Source of the DNA: Flavivirga aquimarina
GTDB lineage: Bacteria; Bacteroidota; Bacteroidia; Flavobacteriales; Flavobacteriaceae
Assembly (NCBI RefSeq): GCF_030540835.1
Contig: NZ_JAUOEK010000172.1
Span: 1 to 64,000, forward strand
Direction of reading: 5' to 3'
Length of the DNA: 64,000 bases
Part shown: positions 54,508 to 63,787 of the stretch, piece by piece
How the letters are laid out: each line of letters opens with the position of its first letter
How positions within the stretch are numbered: position 1 is the stretch's first letter
Made by a program: the position numbers and the translations under genes
The notes under the pieces: model-generated
Database searches by the model: none
Told to the model about the DNA's origin: nothing
The model's input: the letters and a program-made list of their open reading frames with translations, nothing else

Positions 54508-55093
54508 TTTCTGTTTGCTTTTTATAGCATGTGGGTCGTATCCTAAAAAGCAGAACCTTCAAATACAGACAACATCAAATAATATGGTTCAAAACCCATA
54601 TTTTTCAGATGAAATAAAAGATTATGTATATAAAGCAAATATTGAGGTATATGATAATAATTTTAGCGGTATTTTCATAGTTAAAAAACTGGGGGATAAC
54701 CACCATCGTATTGTGTTTACAACAGAAATGGGAAATAAAATTTTCGATTTTTCCTTTTCGAAAGATGCCTTTAAGGTTAACTTTATTGTCGAAGCCATGG
54801 ATAAAGCTATTTTAATAAACATTTTAAAAAAAGACTTTAAAACTCTTATTCAAGAAAAATTACCGGTTGTTAAATCATATACATTACAAGATGCTTTAGT
54901 TTATGAAACTGTTTTAAATAATAAAAAACATTTTTACTATAAAACACAGCAGTTAAACAAAATTGTGCGTACTAAGCATGGAAAGAAAAAAGTAGCATTT
55001 ATATTCTCGGAAATTAATGATACTATTGCAAACCAAATTAAAATTGAACACTCAAATATAAAACTGAATATTAACCTGAAAATTTTTGATTAA
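54488..55093 (+). CDS. Lipoprotein, possibly LolB-like
   Basis: The N-terminus MRYLISSFCLLFIACGS contains a lipobox (LFIAC) for lipid attachment near C15. The 201-residue protein has a beta-rich body (YKANIEVYDNNFSGIFIVKKL and others) with no recognised catalytic motif. Its position directly after LolA suggests a LolB-like acceptor at the outer membrane. This is inference; sequence similarity to LolB is not evident by eye. Confidence 0.7.
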   Translation: MRYLISSFCLLFIACGSYPKKQNLQIQTTSNNMVQNPYFSDEIKDYVYKANIEVYDNNFSGIFIVKKLGDNHHRIVFTTEMGNKIFDFSFSKDAFKVNFIVEAMDKAILINILKKDFKTLIQEKLPVVKSYTLQDALVYETVLNNKKHFYYKTQQLNKIVRTKHGKKKVAFIFSEINDTIANQIKIEHSNIKLNINLKIFD

Positions 55094-55663
55094 ATGAAAA
55101 ACTTATTTTTAACATTAGTATTAACTATTGTAAGTACAATGGTGTTTTCTCAAATAACAATTAAACCGGGTGTAAGAGCCGGTGTTAATTTTGCTAGTAT
55201 TACAAACTCAAATTCAAATGATAAAACAGATTTTTATATTGGTGCATTTGCTAAAATTAAATTTGCACGTTTTTATGCATTACAACCAGAATTAAATTAT
55301 ACAAGACAAGGTACATCCAAGTACTTTGGATATGATGATATAGAGCTACAGTATTTGTCGTTAGGAGTAGTAAACAAATTTTCTCCTTTTAAAGATTTAG
55401 GCTTACATCTAATTATTGGCCCGGCTTTTAACATTAAAACAGGGGAGAATTTCAATAATTTCTCAGGTGAGTTAGAAGGTTTCGATATTGTCTTTTTGGG
55501 AGGAATTGGCTATGACTTGCCTTTTGGGTTAAGTATAGAAGGAAGATATAATATAGGTTTGGTAGATATTTTTGGAAATAATATAAATAATGAAGAACCT
55601 CTTGATGAGCTTTTTTTAAACAAAGTATTTCAAATCGGATTATCGTATCAGTTTGACTTATAG
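55094..55663 (+). CDS. Outer-membrane beta-barrel protein (PorT-like family)
   Basis: A signal peptide (about 1-19, ending MVFSQ) is followed by a small beta barrel of about eight strands (RAGVNFASI, YALQPELNYTRQG, LSIEGRYNIGLVDIF, FQIGLSYQFDL). The 189-residue protein ends in an aromatic-rich strand terminating in DL. It starts directly after the lipoprotein stop. It is related to the barrel at 55874-56470. The role is unknown, possibly pigment insertion into or storage in the outer membrane. Confidence 0.82.
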   Translation: MKNLFLTLVLTIVSTMVFSQITIKPGVRAGVNFASITNSNSNDKTDFYIGAFAKIKFARFYALQPELNYTRQGTSKYFGYDDIELQYLSLGVVNKFSPFKDLGLHLIIGPAFNIKTGENFNNFSGELEGFDIVFLGGIGYDLPFGLSIEGRYNIGLVDIFGNNINNEEPLDELFLNKVFQIGLSYQFDL

Positions 55664-55873
55664 GTGATTAATGTGCTATTGGTTTTGGTGCTTACTTAAA
55701 AAATAAAGCTTATTATAGCAAAAATAATCGACCAAGTGTGATTAGTAGCAATAAAAAATAGAAAAGAAAAAGTATGTTTGTTTTTTTAGACATTAATGAC
55801 AATATTGCCATTAATATTTGATTTGAAACACAAGATATTATAAAAATAAACCTTGAATCGATTAATTAAGATT

Positions 55874-56470
55874 ATGAAAAAGATATTATTTATTTTAATA
55901 GTTTTTGGGACATTTACGAGTTCCTATTCGCAAACAAAAAAATCATTCGGAATACGTGGAGGTATTAACTTGTCTAATCTTTCTAATGCTAACTTAGACC
56001 GAAAAACAAGTGGATATTTTAGTGTTTTCGGACATTTTAGATTTTCAGATTTATATGCATTTCAACCAGAAATAGGATATTCCAATCAAGGAGGACGTGC
56101 TAAGAATACTTCCATTACTGATGACATTGAAATACACTATATTTCAATCTCGGCAATCAATAAATTCTATGTTAAAGATTCAGGATTTCATTTCTCAATT
56201 GGCCCTGGATTTGATTTTGATGTAGATGATACTGTAATTGGGATTTCTAATAGAGAAGAAGGAAATGATATTACCTTTATAGACGTTACTATTAATGTTG
56301 GTATTGGTTTAGAGTTTAAAAACGGATTAGGTTTTGAAGCCAGGTATAAACAAGGACTGGTAGATGTTTTTTCTGGTAATTGGCATGATTTTGAATCGGA
56401 GCTTTTTCAAGACGAGATTCAATTTAATGGTGTCTTTCAATTGGGGCTATTTTATAAATTCAATTTTTAA
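55874..56470 (+). CDS. Outer-membrane beta-barrel protein (PorT-like family)
   Basis: I chose ATG 55874 (MKKILFILIVFGTFTSSYSQ, a signal peptide) rather than a TTG at 55853. The 198-residue barrel is a paralogue of the preceding protein (GIRGGINLSNLSN, YAFQPEIGYSNQGG, GFEARYKQGLVDVF, FQLGLFYKFNF). A 210-base AT-rich gap precedes it, so it may have its own promoter, though no consensus box was seen. The following hotdog gene starts 6 bases later. Confidence 0.82.
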   Translation: MKKILFILIVFGTFTSSYSQTKKSFGIRGGINLSNLSNANLDRKTSGYFSVFGHFRFSDLYAFQPEIGYSNQGGRAKNTSITDDIEIHYISISAINKFYVKDSGFHFSIGPGFDFDVDDTVIGISNREEGNDITFIDVTINVGIGLEFKNGLGFEARYKQGLVDVFSGNWHDFESELFQDEIQFNGVFQLGLFYKFNF

Positions 56471-56476
56471 ACAAAT

Positions 56477-56839
56477 ATGTTAGAAGGCTTATATAAAGTT
56501 AACAATTTAGAGGTTGTCGATAATTCGATAACAGCAAATGTTTTTATTAATAAAGACCATATTATTTTTAAAGGGCATTTTCCCGATAACCCGGTAATGC
56601 CTGGTGTTTGTATGATGCAAATTATTAAAGGACTTACAGAGGATTTTGTCGAAAAAAAGTTATTTATGCAGTCTGCAAATAATATTAAATTCATGGCTAT
56701 AATTAACCCTTTTAACACGCCAGAATTGGAATTAAAACTAGAAGTTATTGAAACAGATGAAGGTTATAGAGTTAAAAACATTTCTAAATTTGAGGACACT
56801 ATAGCTTTAAAATCAACAACTAATTTTATAGTAAAATAA
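56477..56839 (+). CDS. FabZ/FabA-like hotdog protein 3
   Basis: This 120-residue hotdog domain has the dehydratase motif KGHFPDNPVMPGV with H34. Exactly 14 residues further on, where FabZ has its catalytic Glu, it has Q48 (CMMQIIKGL). This is the reverse of hotdog proteins 1 and 2, which keep the Glu but lack the His. It may be an inactive partner or supply one half of a composite active site. The start is supported by spacing to the barrel gene. Confidence 0.78.
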   Translation: MLEGLYKVNNLEVVDNSITANVFINKDHIIFKGHFPDNPVMPGVCMMQIIKGLTEDFVEKKLFMQSANNIKFMAIINPFNTPELELKLEVIETDEGYRVKNISKFEDTIALKSTTNFIVK

Positions 56840-56846
56840 TTTATAC

Positions 56847-57344
56847 GTGAAATTTTTAACTGTACTCATATTAACAATAAGTATAAATGTCTTATCGATA
56901 GACATTAATGCAGTTAGAAACGCTTATAAAGCAGCAGGACAAGATCATACGAAAGTAGAAGCCTTTAATAAACTTCTTTTAAATATTACTAAAAAAGATA
57001 AATCAGTCTTAGTTGCTTACAAAGGTGCAGCAATTGCCTTGTTAGCCAGAAAAGAGAAAAAAATTAAGGAGAAAAAAAGACTGTTTCAAGAGGGTGTTTC
57101 TTATGTAGAGTATGCTATAGAAAAATCACCAAATAACATAGAGCCCCATTTTATTAGATTAGGGATTCAAGAAAACACCCCAAAAATTTTAAAATATAAA
57201 AGTAATATTGAAGAAGATAAACAGTTTATTTTAAAACAATTTAAAAACATCACTTCTACTAATTTAAGAAATCATATTAAGGACTATATTTTACAGTCTA
57301 AAGCTTTTAGTGATGAAGAAAAAACAGTAATTTCGAGCCAGTAA
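56847..57344 (+). CDS. Small exported helical protein of unknown function
   Basis: This 165-residue protein has an N-terminal signal-like segment (MKFLTVLILTISINVLS) and an otherwise helical, TPR-like body (AFNKLLLNITKKDKSVLVAYKGAAIALLARKEK, GVSYVEYAIEKSPNNIEPHFIRLGIQEN). It is conserved in position between the hotdog and glycosyltransferase genes. I do not recognise a family with confidence. It is probably periplasmic. Confidence 0.68.
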   Translation: MKFLTVLILTISINVLSIDINAVRNAYKAAGQDHTKVEAFNKLLLNITKKDKSVLVAYKGAAIALLARKEKKIKEKKRLFQEGVSYVEYAIEKSPNNIEPHFIRLGIQENTPKILKYKSNIEEDKQFILKQFKNITSTNLRNHIKDYILQSKAFSDEEKTVISSQ

Positions 57345-57364
57345 CGCTTTAAGGCTTCAATGAA

Positions 57365-58555
57365 GTGAATAACCAACTAACCGAACAAAAAATTACCGAT
57401 TTAAATATTTGTGTGTTAATACCTACATACAATAACAAGCTTACATTAAAGCGTGTTATTGATGGTGTTATGCAGTTTACTCAACATATTATTATTGTTA
57501 ATGATGGTTCTACAGATACAACATCGCAAATTCTTGAAGCCTATTCACATCTAGAACAAATTCATCTTGAAAAGAATAAAGGCAAAGGAAATGCATTACG
57601 TACAGGTTTTAAACATGCAGAAACATTAGGTTACCATTATGCAATTACTATAGATTCAGACGGTCAGCATTTTCCAGAAGACATTCCTGTTTTTGTTAAT
57701 GAACTTGAAAAAAGTGAGGATAAAAACATCATACTTATTGGTGCACGAAATATGGGCCAAGACACAGTGCCTAAAAAAAGCAGTTTTGGTAACAAATTTT
57801 CAAACTTTTGGTTTTGGGTAGAAACAGGGCTTAAGCTTCAAGATACACAATCCGGATTTAGATTGTACCCTTTAAAATCATTGAAGAAACTCAAATTCTA
57901 TACTACAAAATTTGAATTCGAAATCGAAGTTATAGTAAAGTCAGCCTGGTCTGGTACTAACGTTAAAAATATTCCGATAAAAGTTTTATATGACCAAACC
58001 GAACGCGTTTCTCATTTTAGGCCATTTAAAGATTTTACTCGGATAAGCATTTTAAATACATGGTTTGTAATAGTTACTTTTCTGTTTATTAAACCGCGAA
58101 ACTTTTTTAGAAGGTATAAAAAAAAGGGATTTAAAAGGTTTTTTAAAGAAGACTTATTAGGTACATATAGTCCTTCAAAAAAAGCTTTATCAATAGCTCT
58201 TGGTATTTTTATAGGAATATCTCCTTTTTGGGGATTTCATACAGTACTGGTTATTTTTTTAGCTTTATTGTTTAAATTAAATAAAACAATTGCTTTTGTT
58301 TTTTCTAACATAAGCATACCGCCTTTTATTCCTTTTATAATTTATGCCAGTTCTAAAATGGGACAATATCTTTTAGGGATAAAATTAGAATATAGCATGG
58401 AAGAAATGACCAAAAACTTCGAGGTTTTAAAACATCTTAAAACTTATATTATTGGTAGTTTTTCTTTAGCAATAATAGCCGCAGTGGGTTTTGGGCTTGT
58501 AAGTTATTTTCTTTTTTTAATTTTCGATAAAAAAGTAGCTCTAAAAAATGGATAA
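57365..58555 (+). CDS. Family 2 glycosyltransferase with C-terminal DUF2062
   Basis: The start is a GTG (NNQLTEQ follows). The 396-residue protein has a GT-A domain (about 12-225): VLIPTYNNKLTL, VNDGSTDTT, the DSDGQH metal motif and DTQSGFRLYP. The C-terminal part (about 275-390) is a membrane DUF2062 domain (ALGIFIGISPFWGFHTVLVI). Such fusions are typical in flexirubin/aryl polyene clusters. It may glycosylate a lipid or the pigment precursor at the inner membrane; the acceptor is unknown. It overlaps the MMPL gene by 8 bases. Confidence 0.85.
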   Translation: MNNQLTEQKITDLNICVLIPTYNNKLTLKRVIDGVMQFTQHIIIVNDGSTDTTSQILEAYSHLEQIHLEKNKGKGNALRTGFKHAETLGYHYAITIDSDGQHFPEDIPVFVNELEKSEDKNIILIGARNMGQDTVPKKSSFGNKFSNFWFWVETGLKLQDTQSGFRLYPLKSLKKLKFYTTKFEFEIEVIVKSAWSGTNVKNIPIKVLYDQTERVSHFRPFKDFTRISILNTWFVIVTFLFIKPRNFFRRYKKKGFKRFFKEDLLGTYSPSKKALSIALGIFIGISPFWGFHTVLVIFLALLFKLNKTIAFVFSNISIPPFIPFIIYASSKMGQYLLGIKLEYSMEEMTKNFEVLKHLKTYIIGSFSLAIIAAVGFGLVSYFLFLIFDKKVALKNG

Positions 58556-61500
58556 GGTGTTTTATAGCATATATCAAAAAATCGTTGCGAAAAAACTACT
58601 AAGTTTAGGTGTTTTATCCCTATTGTTATTATCGTTAGTATATGTAGGTTCAAAAATTGAATTTGAAGAAGATATCACCAAACTTATCCCATCTAATGAT
58701 AAAACCTCTGAAGCACAAAAGGTTTTAAAAACTGTAAATTTCGCCGATAAAATTATTGTAAACATTACACGAGAGCCTAATGGGGCTGTTGATGATATAA
58801 CAGAATACGCATCGCAATTAATAGATAGCATAAACAAAACATCTAGCCAATATGTTAAGCAAATTCAAGGTAAGGTAGAAGATGAAGACATTTTTGAAAC
58901 TTTAGATTTTGTTTATAACAATCTTCCTCTTTTTTTAGATGAAAACGATTATAAAACTATTGCGAACAAAATTGAAAAAGATAGTATTGATGCCATAACA
59001 AAAAGCAATTATAAAACACTGGTGTCTCCTTCTGGATTTGTAGCCAAAGAAACGATTTTAAGAGACCCCTTGGGTTTGTCGTTTATTGCTTTAAAAAAGC
59101 TGCAACAACTTGGTTTTGGGGATGATTTTAGCTTGCATAATGGTTTTTTAATTAGTAAAGATAAAAATCATGTTCTGCTATTTATTACTCCAGCTTTAGG
59201 CTCTAGTGAAACAGCAGAAAATGCAAAATTCGCAGAAAATTTATATAAAATAAACGACCAATTAAACGATACATTTAAAAACAAGGCACAAAGTGAGTAT
59301 TTTGGAGGTGCTTTAATTGCCGTTGCAAATGCAAAGCAAATTAAGCACGATATTCAACTTACAGTTGGTATTGCAATGAGTATGTTACTTATCATTCTTA
59401 TTGTTTTTTATAAAAAACTAAGCATACCAATTGTCTTATTTGTACCAACACTATTTGGAGGCTTATTAGCAGTTGCTTTACTTTATGTAATTCGCGTAAA
59501 AATTTCAGCAATCTCTTTGGGAATTGGCTCTGTCTTACTTGGTGTAACTTTAGATTATTCGCTTCATATACTAACTCATATTAGAAGTAATAACAATGTA
59601 AAAGCTCTGTATAAAGAAGTTACAAAGCCATTGCTAATGAGTAGTGTAACAACAGCCTTAGCATTTTTGTGTTTACTGTTTTTAAACTCACAAGCCTTAC
59701 AAGATTTAGGCATTTTTGCCGCTATAAGCGTGTTAGGAGCCTCTGTTTTTGCATTACTTTTTATTCCATTAGTATATAAAGAATCAGCAAAAAAGGCTAA
59801 AAAACAAACTCTAATAGATAGTTTTGCCGGTTTTCAATTTCATAAAAAAAAGTGGGGTATTATAATGCTCATTATAGCATTTGGAGTTAGCCTCTTTACT
59901 TATAATACGGTTACTTTTAACAAGGATCTCGCAAAGCTAAATTATGAGCCACAATTCCTAAAAGAAGCGCAAACACGCTTAGACGCATTAACTAATATAG
60001 CATCAAAATCTGTGTATTTGGTAGCCTATGGCACTTCCGAAAAAGAAGCGTTACAGGTAAACGATAACATCTATAAAAAACTACAAGGCCTTAAAGCAGA
60101 AAAACAGATTATAAATTTTAGTTCTATAGCATCTTTAATAAATTCAGAACAAACCCAACAGCAAAGTATTGCAAAATGGAATACATTCTGGAACGATAAA
60201 ACCATTACTAATACTAAAGATAATCTTATAGGAAGTGGCAATACACTAGGCTTTAAATCTACAACATTCAATGCGTTCTATACACTTTTAAATACTGTTT
60301 TTAAACCCTTGCAAACCGAGGACTATAAAGGGCTAAAAACCATTTCGGCAGAAGATTATATTACTTCGAAAAATAATTTTACAACTGTAGCCACTTTAGT
60401 TAAAGTTCAAGATGAAAACGCAAAGAAAATAATAGATACTTTTAAAGATACCCCACAAACACTTGTTATTGATAGACAACAGATGAACGAAACTTTTTTA
60501 GGTAATCTAAAAAATGATTTCAATAGTCTGGTTCTTTACTCATTAGCTGTTGTATTACTTCTACTTTTAATTTTTTACAGAAGTTTTTCATTAACCTTAG
60601 TAACAAGTATCCCAATAGCATTAACATGGCTGTTAACTATAGGCGTTATGGGCCTATTCCATATTGAGTTCAATATTTTCAATATTATTATTTCTACATT
60701 TATTTTTGGTTTAGGAATAGACTACAGCATATTTATTACCAACGGTTTACTTCACGAATATAAGACAGGAGAAAAAGCTTTGGTGACTCATAAAACGTCA
60801 ATTATTTTATCTGTTATTACTACGATTTTAGGAGTTGGTGTTTTAATATTTGCCAAGCATCCCGCATTGTATTCCATTTCTTTAGTTTCTATTATTGGGA
60901 TTTTATCTGCTTTAATTATTTCATTCACACTTCAGCCTTTATTATTTAAGTTATTTATAGGTAGTAAAACAAAGCGTCCTGTAACACTAAGATTGTTAGT
61001 GCACTCTATAGTATCGTTTGGGTATTTTGGATTGGGAGGACTTTTAATTTCTTTGTTTAGTGTAACGTTGCTTAAAATAATTCCCGTAAATAAAAAAGTA
61101 AAGATGGGGTGGTTTCATAAAATAGTTTCAAAGTACATGAAATCGGTTCTATATACCAACCCCTTTCTAAAAAAGAACATTATAAATCTTGGTAACGAAA
61201 CGTTTAAAAAACCAGCTATAATTATTGCGAATCATACCTCTTTTTTAGACATTTTAGCTGTTGGAATGCTACACCCAAATATCATATTTTTGGTAAACGA
61301 TTGGGTTTATAATTCGCCTGTTTTTGGTAAAGCAGTACAAGCTGCTGGGTTTTATCCTGTTTCTAGTGGTATCGAAAATGGCGTATCTCATCTAAAAGAA
61401 AAAGTAGATCAAGGTTATTCGTTGATGGCCTTTCCAGAAGGAACCAGAGCTTTAACAAATAAAATTAAACGCTTTCATAAAGGCGCTTTTTATTTAGCAG

Positions 61501-62228
61501 AACAACTAAATTTAGATGTTATTCCGGTACTTATTCATGGCAATACAGAGGTTAATCCAAAAGGGAGCTTCCTTATTAGAAATGGCAGTATTACGATAAA
61601 AATATTGGAGCGAATTCCTATTGAAGACACATCGTATGGAGAAGGATATAAACAACGCACAAAAAAAATAAGTGCAGATTTTAAGCATCAATTTAATGTT
61701 TTAAGACAAGAAATAGAACACGATGCTTACTTTCATGATATCGTATTAGATGACTATAGATACAAAGGAGATGTTTTATACAAAAAGGTAAAAACTGACT
61801 TAAAAGAAAATAAAGAGCTCTATAATGTCATTTTAAAGACAATTGATAATAAAGATAGAATTCTTCATCTATCGCAAGATTACGGACAGCTGGATTTTCT
61901 ATTATCTTTAGATGCTATAGACAGAAAAATAATGTCTTATATAGAAGACACTACTGTTAAAATGATGCTTCAAAATAGTTTTATTACGAATAAACGTAAT
62001 AATATAACTTTTGAAAATACTATAGAAGCAACTTTAAAGAATGATGCAAACGTATTAATAATTAATACAAAAGAAATTTCTCAAGAACAAATAAACAGTA
62101 TCTTGAAAAAAAATATGACCCTTTTAATTTTACTAAAAGAAAGTCGAAATTTATATTCTGAAATAATTAATAATTTAGGTTTTAAGCCGTATCATGAGGA
62201 TGAGAACCTTATTGTTTTTAAACGATAA
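58548..62228 (+). CDS. MMPL/RND-type exporter fused to a PlsC acyltransferase
   Basis: This 1226-residue protein has two MMPL halves, each with a large extracytoplasmic loop and about six helices (about residues 1-410 and 420-830; SLGIGSVLLGVTLDYSLHI and STFIFGLGIDYSIFI are the RND core motifs). A PlsC/LPLAT domain follows (about 860-1050) with H896-x4-D901 (NHTSFLD) and the FPEGTRA motif (F962 on). The last 170 residues look like a degenerate Rossmann/methyltransferase-like domain (HLSQDYGQLDFLLS). It probably moves and acylates a lipid or pigment at the inner membrane. The start overlaps the GT2 gene. Confidence 0.88.
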   Translation: MDKVFYSIYQKIVAKKLLSLGVLSLLLLSLVYVGSKIEFEEDITKLIPSNDKTSEAQKVLKTVNFADKIIVNITREPNGAVDDITEYASQLIDSINKTSSQYVKQIQGKVEDEDIFETLDFVYNNLPLFLDENDYKTIANKIEKDSIDAITKSNYKTLVSPSGFVAKETILRDPLGLSFIALKKLQQLGFGDDFSLHNGFLISKDKNHVLLFITPALGSSETAENAKFAENLYKINDQLNDTFKNKAQSEYFGGALIAVANAKQIKHDIQLTVGIAMSMLLIILIVFYKKLSIPIVLFVPTLFGGLLAVALLYVIRVKISAISLGIGSVLLGVTLDYSLHILTHIRSNNNVKALYKEVTKPLLMSSVTTALAFLCLLFLNSQALQDLGIFAAISVLGASVFALLFIPLVYKESAKKAKKQTLIDSFAGFQFHKKKWGIIMLIIAFGVSLFTYNTVTFNKDLAKLNYEPQFLKEAQTRLDALTNIASKSVYLVAYGTSEKEALQVNDNIYKKLQGLKAEKQIINFSSIASLINSEQTQQQSIAKWNTFWNDKTITNTKDNLIGSGNTLGFKSTTFNAFYTLLNTVFKPLQTEDYKGLKTISAEDYITSKNNFTTVATLVKVQDENAKKIIDTFKDTPQTLVIDRQQMNETFLGNLKNDFNSLVLYSLAVVLLLLLIFYRSFSLTLVTSIPIALTWLLTIGVMGLFHIEFNIFNIIISTFIFGLGIDYSIFITNGLLHEYKTGEKALVTHKTSIILSVITTILGVGVLIFAKHPALYSISLVSIIGILSALIISFTLQPLLFKLFIGSKTKRPVTLRLLVHSIVSFGYFGLGGLLISLFSVTLLKIIPVNKKVKMGWFHKIVSKYMKSVLYTNPFLKKNIINLGNETFKKPAIIIANHTSFLDILAVGMLHPNIIFLVNDWVYNSPVFGKAVQAAGFYPVSSGIENGVSHLKEKVDQGYSLMAFPEGTRALTNKIKRFHKGAFYLAEQLNLDVIPVLIHGNTEVNPKGSFLIRNGSITIKILERIPIEDTSYGEGYKQRTKKISADFKHQFNVLRQEIEHDAYFHDIVLDDYRYKGDVLYKKVKTDLKENKELYNVILKTIDNKDRILHLSQDYGQLDFLLSLDAIDRKIMSYIEDTTVKMMLQNSFITNKRNNITFENTIEATLKNDANVLIINTKEISQEQINSILKKNMTLLILLKESRNLYSEIINNLGFKPYHEDENLIVFKR

Positions 62229-62236
62229 AAAAATAG

Positions 62237-63787
62237 ATGAAAACACACTATGATGTTGTAATAGTTGGAAGTGGATTAGGGGGATTGGTTTCTGCCATTA
62301 TTCTGGCAAAAGAGGGCTATAGTGTTTGTGTACTTGAAAAAAACAACCAATATGGTGGCAATTTACAAACCTTTGTGAGAAACAAAACCATATTTGATAC
62401 TGGGGTGCATTATGTTGGCGGACTTGATAAAGAGCAAAACCTGTATCAATATTTTAAATATATCGGCATTTTAGATTATTTAACTCTTAAAAAACTAGAC
62501 GAAGAAGGGTTTGATATCATTACTTTTGATGATGATCCTAACGAATATAAACACGCTCAAGGTTACGAAAAATTCATTGAAATTTTAATAGAACAGTTTC
62601 CAGAAGAAGAATCTGCAATATTAGCTTATTGTAATAAGTTAAAGGAAACCTGTAGCAGTTTTCCGCTGTATAACATGAAACAAGGCAAACCTTATTACGA
62701 TAATACTGCCATGTTTCAACTTGAAGCAAAAAAGTACATAAATTCACTTACAAATAATAAAAAATTACAAGCGGTATTAGCAGGAACAAATTTTTTATAT
62801 GCTGGTGATGGTGAGCGTACCCCATTTTATGTTCATGCTTTAACTATAAACTCGTATATAGAAAGTGCTTATAGATGCGTAAACGGCGGTAGCCAAATAA
62901 CTAAAGCCCTAATTAAACAGCTAAAAGAGCATGGGGGAGAAGTATACAAGCATCATGATGTTGTTCGGTTTGGTTTTGATGATGGTAAAATCACTTCAGC
63001 AATTTGTTCTAACGAAAAAGAAATAAAAGGCGATTTGTTTATTTCTAATATTGAACCTAAGCTTACTTTAAAGCTAGTTGGCGAAGACAAATTTAGAAAG
63101 TCATATACCAATAGAGTTGATAAAATTGAAAGCACTATAGCTGCATTTAGTTTATACATTGTTTTAAAACCGAATACATTTAAATACGAAAATAAAAACT
63201 TCTATCATTTTAAGAGCCCCGATAGAGTTTGGGATGTTCACAAATATACCCAAGAAAGTTGGCCGGAAGGTTATATGATGTCCATGTCGGTTAAGAAAAA
63301 CATGGACGATTATGGAGACAATATAACTGTCATGACCTATATGCATTATGATGAAATGAAACCATGGATGAATACATTCAACACGGTTGCCAATAAAAAT
63401 GAAAGAGGCCAAACGTATGAACAATTTAAAGAAGAGAAAGCAGAAAAACTCATTAAAGAATTAGAGCGTAAATTTCCAAATATAAGAGACTGTATTCAAG
63501 AAATATATACATCTACACCATTGTCTTATAGAGATTATATAGGAAGTAACAGAGGGTCTATGTATGGGTATGTTAAAGATGTAAATAGACCTATGCAATC
63601 TTTTATATCTCCAAAAACAAAAATTAAAAACCTAATGTTTACAGGGCAAAGCCTAAATATGCATGGTATTTTAGGTGTTACAATAAGTGCAGTTATGACA
63701 TGTTCAGAAATTTTAGGCCAAGACTATTTATTAAACAAAATCTTGGAAGCGAATAGCAAGCAAGAAACGATTCGAAATGATGTGTAA
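62237..63787 (+). CDS. CrtI-like FAD-dependent oxidoreductase
   Basis: This 516-residue flavoenzyme has VVIVGSGLGGLVSAIILAKEG (residues 7-27), LEKNNQYGGNLQTF, FDTGVHYVGGLD and, at the C-terminus, NLMFTGQSLNMHGILGVTISAV. It belongs to the phytoene desaturase / retinol saturase superfamily, like the protein at 32032-33642, but is not a close copy. Its stop shares a base with the next start. Possible roles are desaturation or saturation of the polyene; there is no carotenoid gene next to it. Confidence 0.86.
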   Translation: MKTHYDVVIVGSGLGGLVSAIILAKEGYSVCVLEKNNQYGGNLQTFVRNKTIFDTGVHYVGGLDKEQNLYQYFKYIGILDYLTLKKLDEEGFDIITFDDDPNEYKHAQGYEKFIEILIEQFPEEESAILAYCNKLKETCSSFPLYNMKQGKPYYDNTAMFQLEAKKYINSLTNNKKLQAVLAGTNFLYAGDGERTPFYVHALTINSYIESAYRCVNGGSQITKALIKQLKEHGGEVYKHHDVVRFGFDDGKITSAICSNEKEIKGDLFISNIEPKLTLKLVGEDKFRKSYTNRVDKIESTIAAFSLYIVLKPNTFKYENKNFYHFKSPDRVWDVHKYTQESWPEGYMMSMSVKKNMDDYGDNITVMTYMHYDEMKPWMNTFNTVANKNERGQTYEQFKEEKAEKLIKELERKFPNIRDCIQEIYTSTPLSYRDYIGSNRGSMYGYVKDVNRPMQSFISPKTKIKNLMFTGQSLNMHGILGVTISAVMTCSEILGQDYLLNKILEANSKQETIRNDV

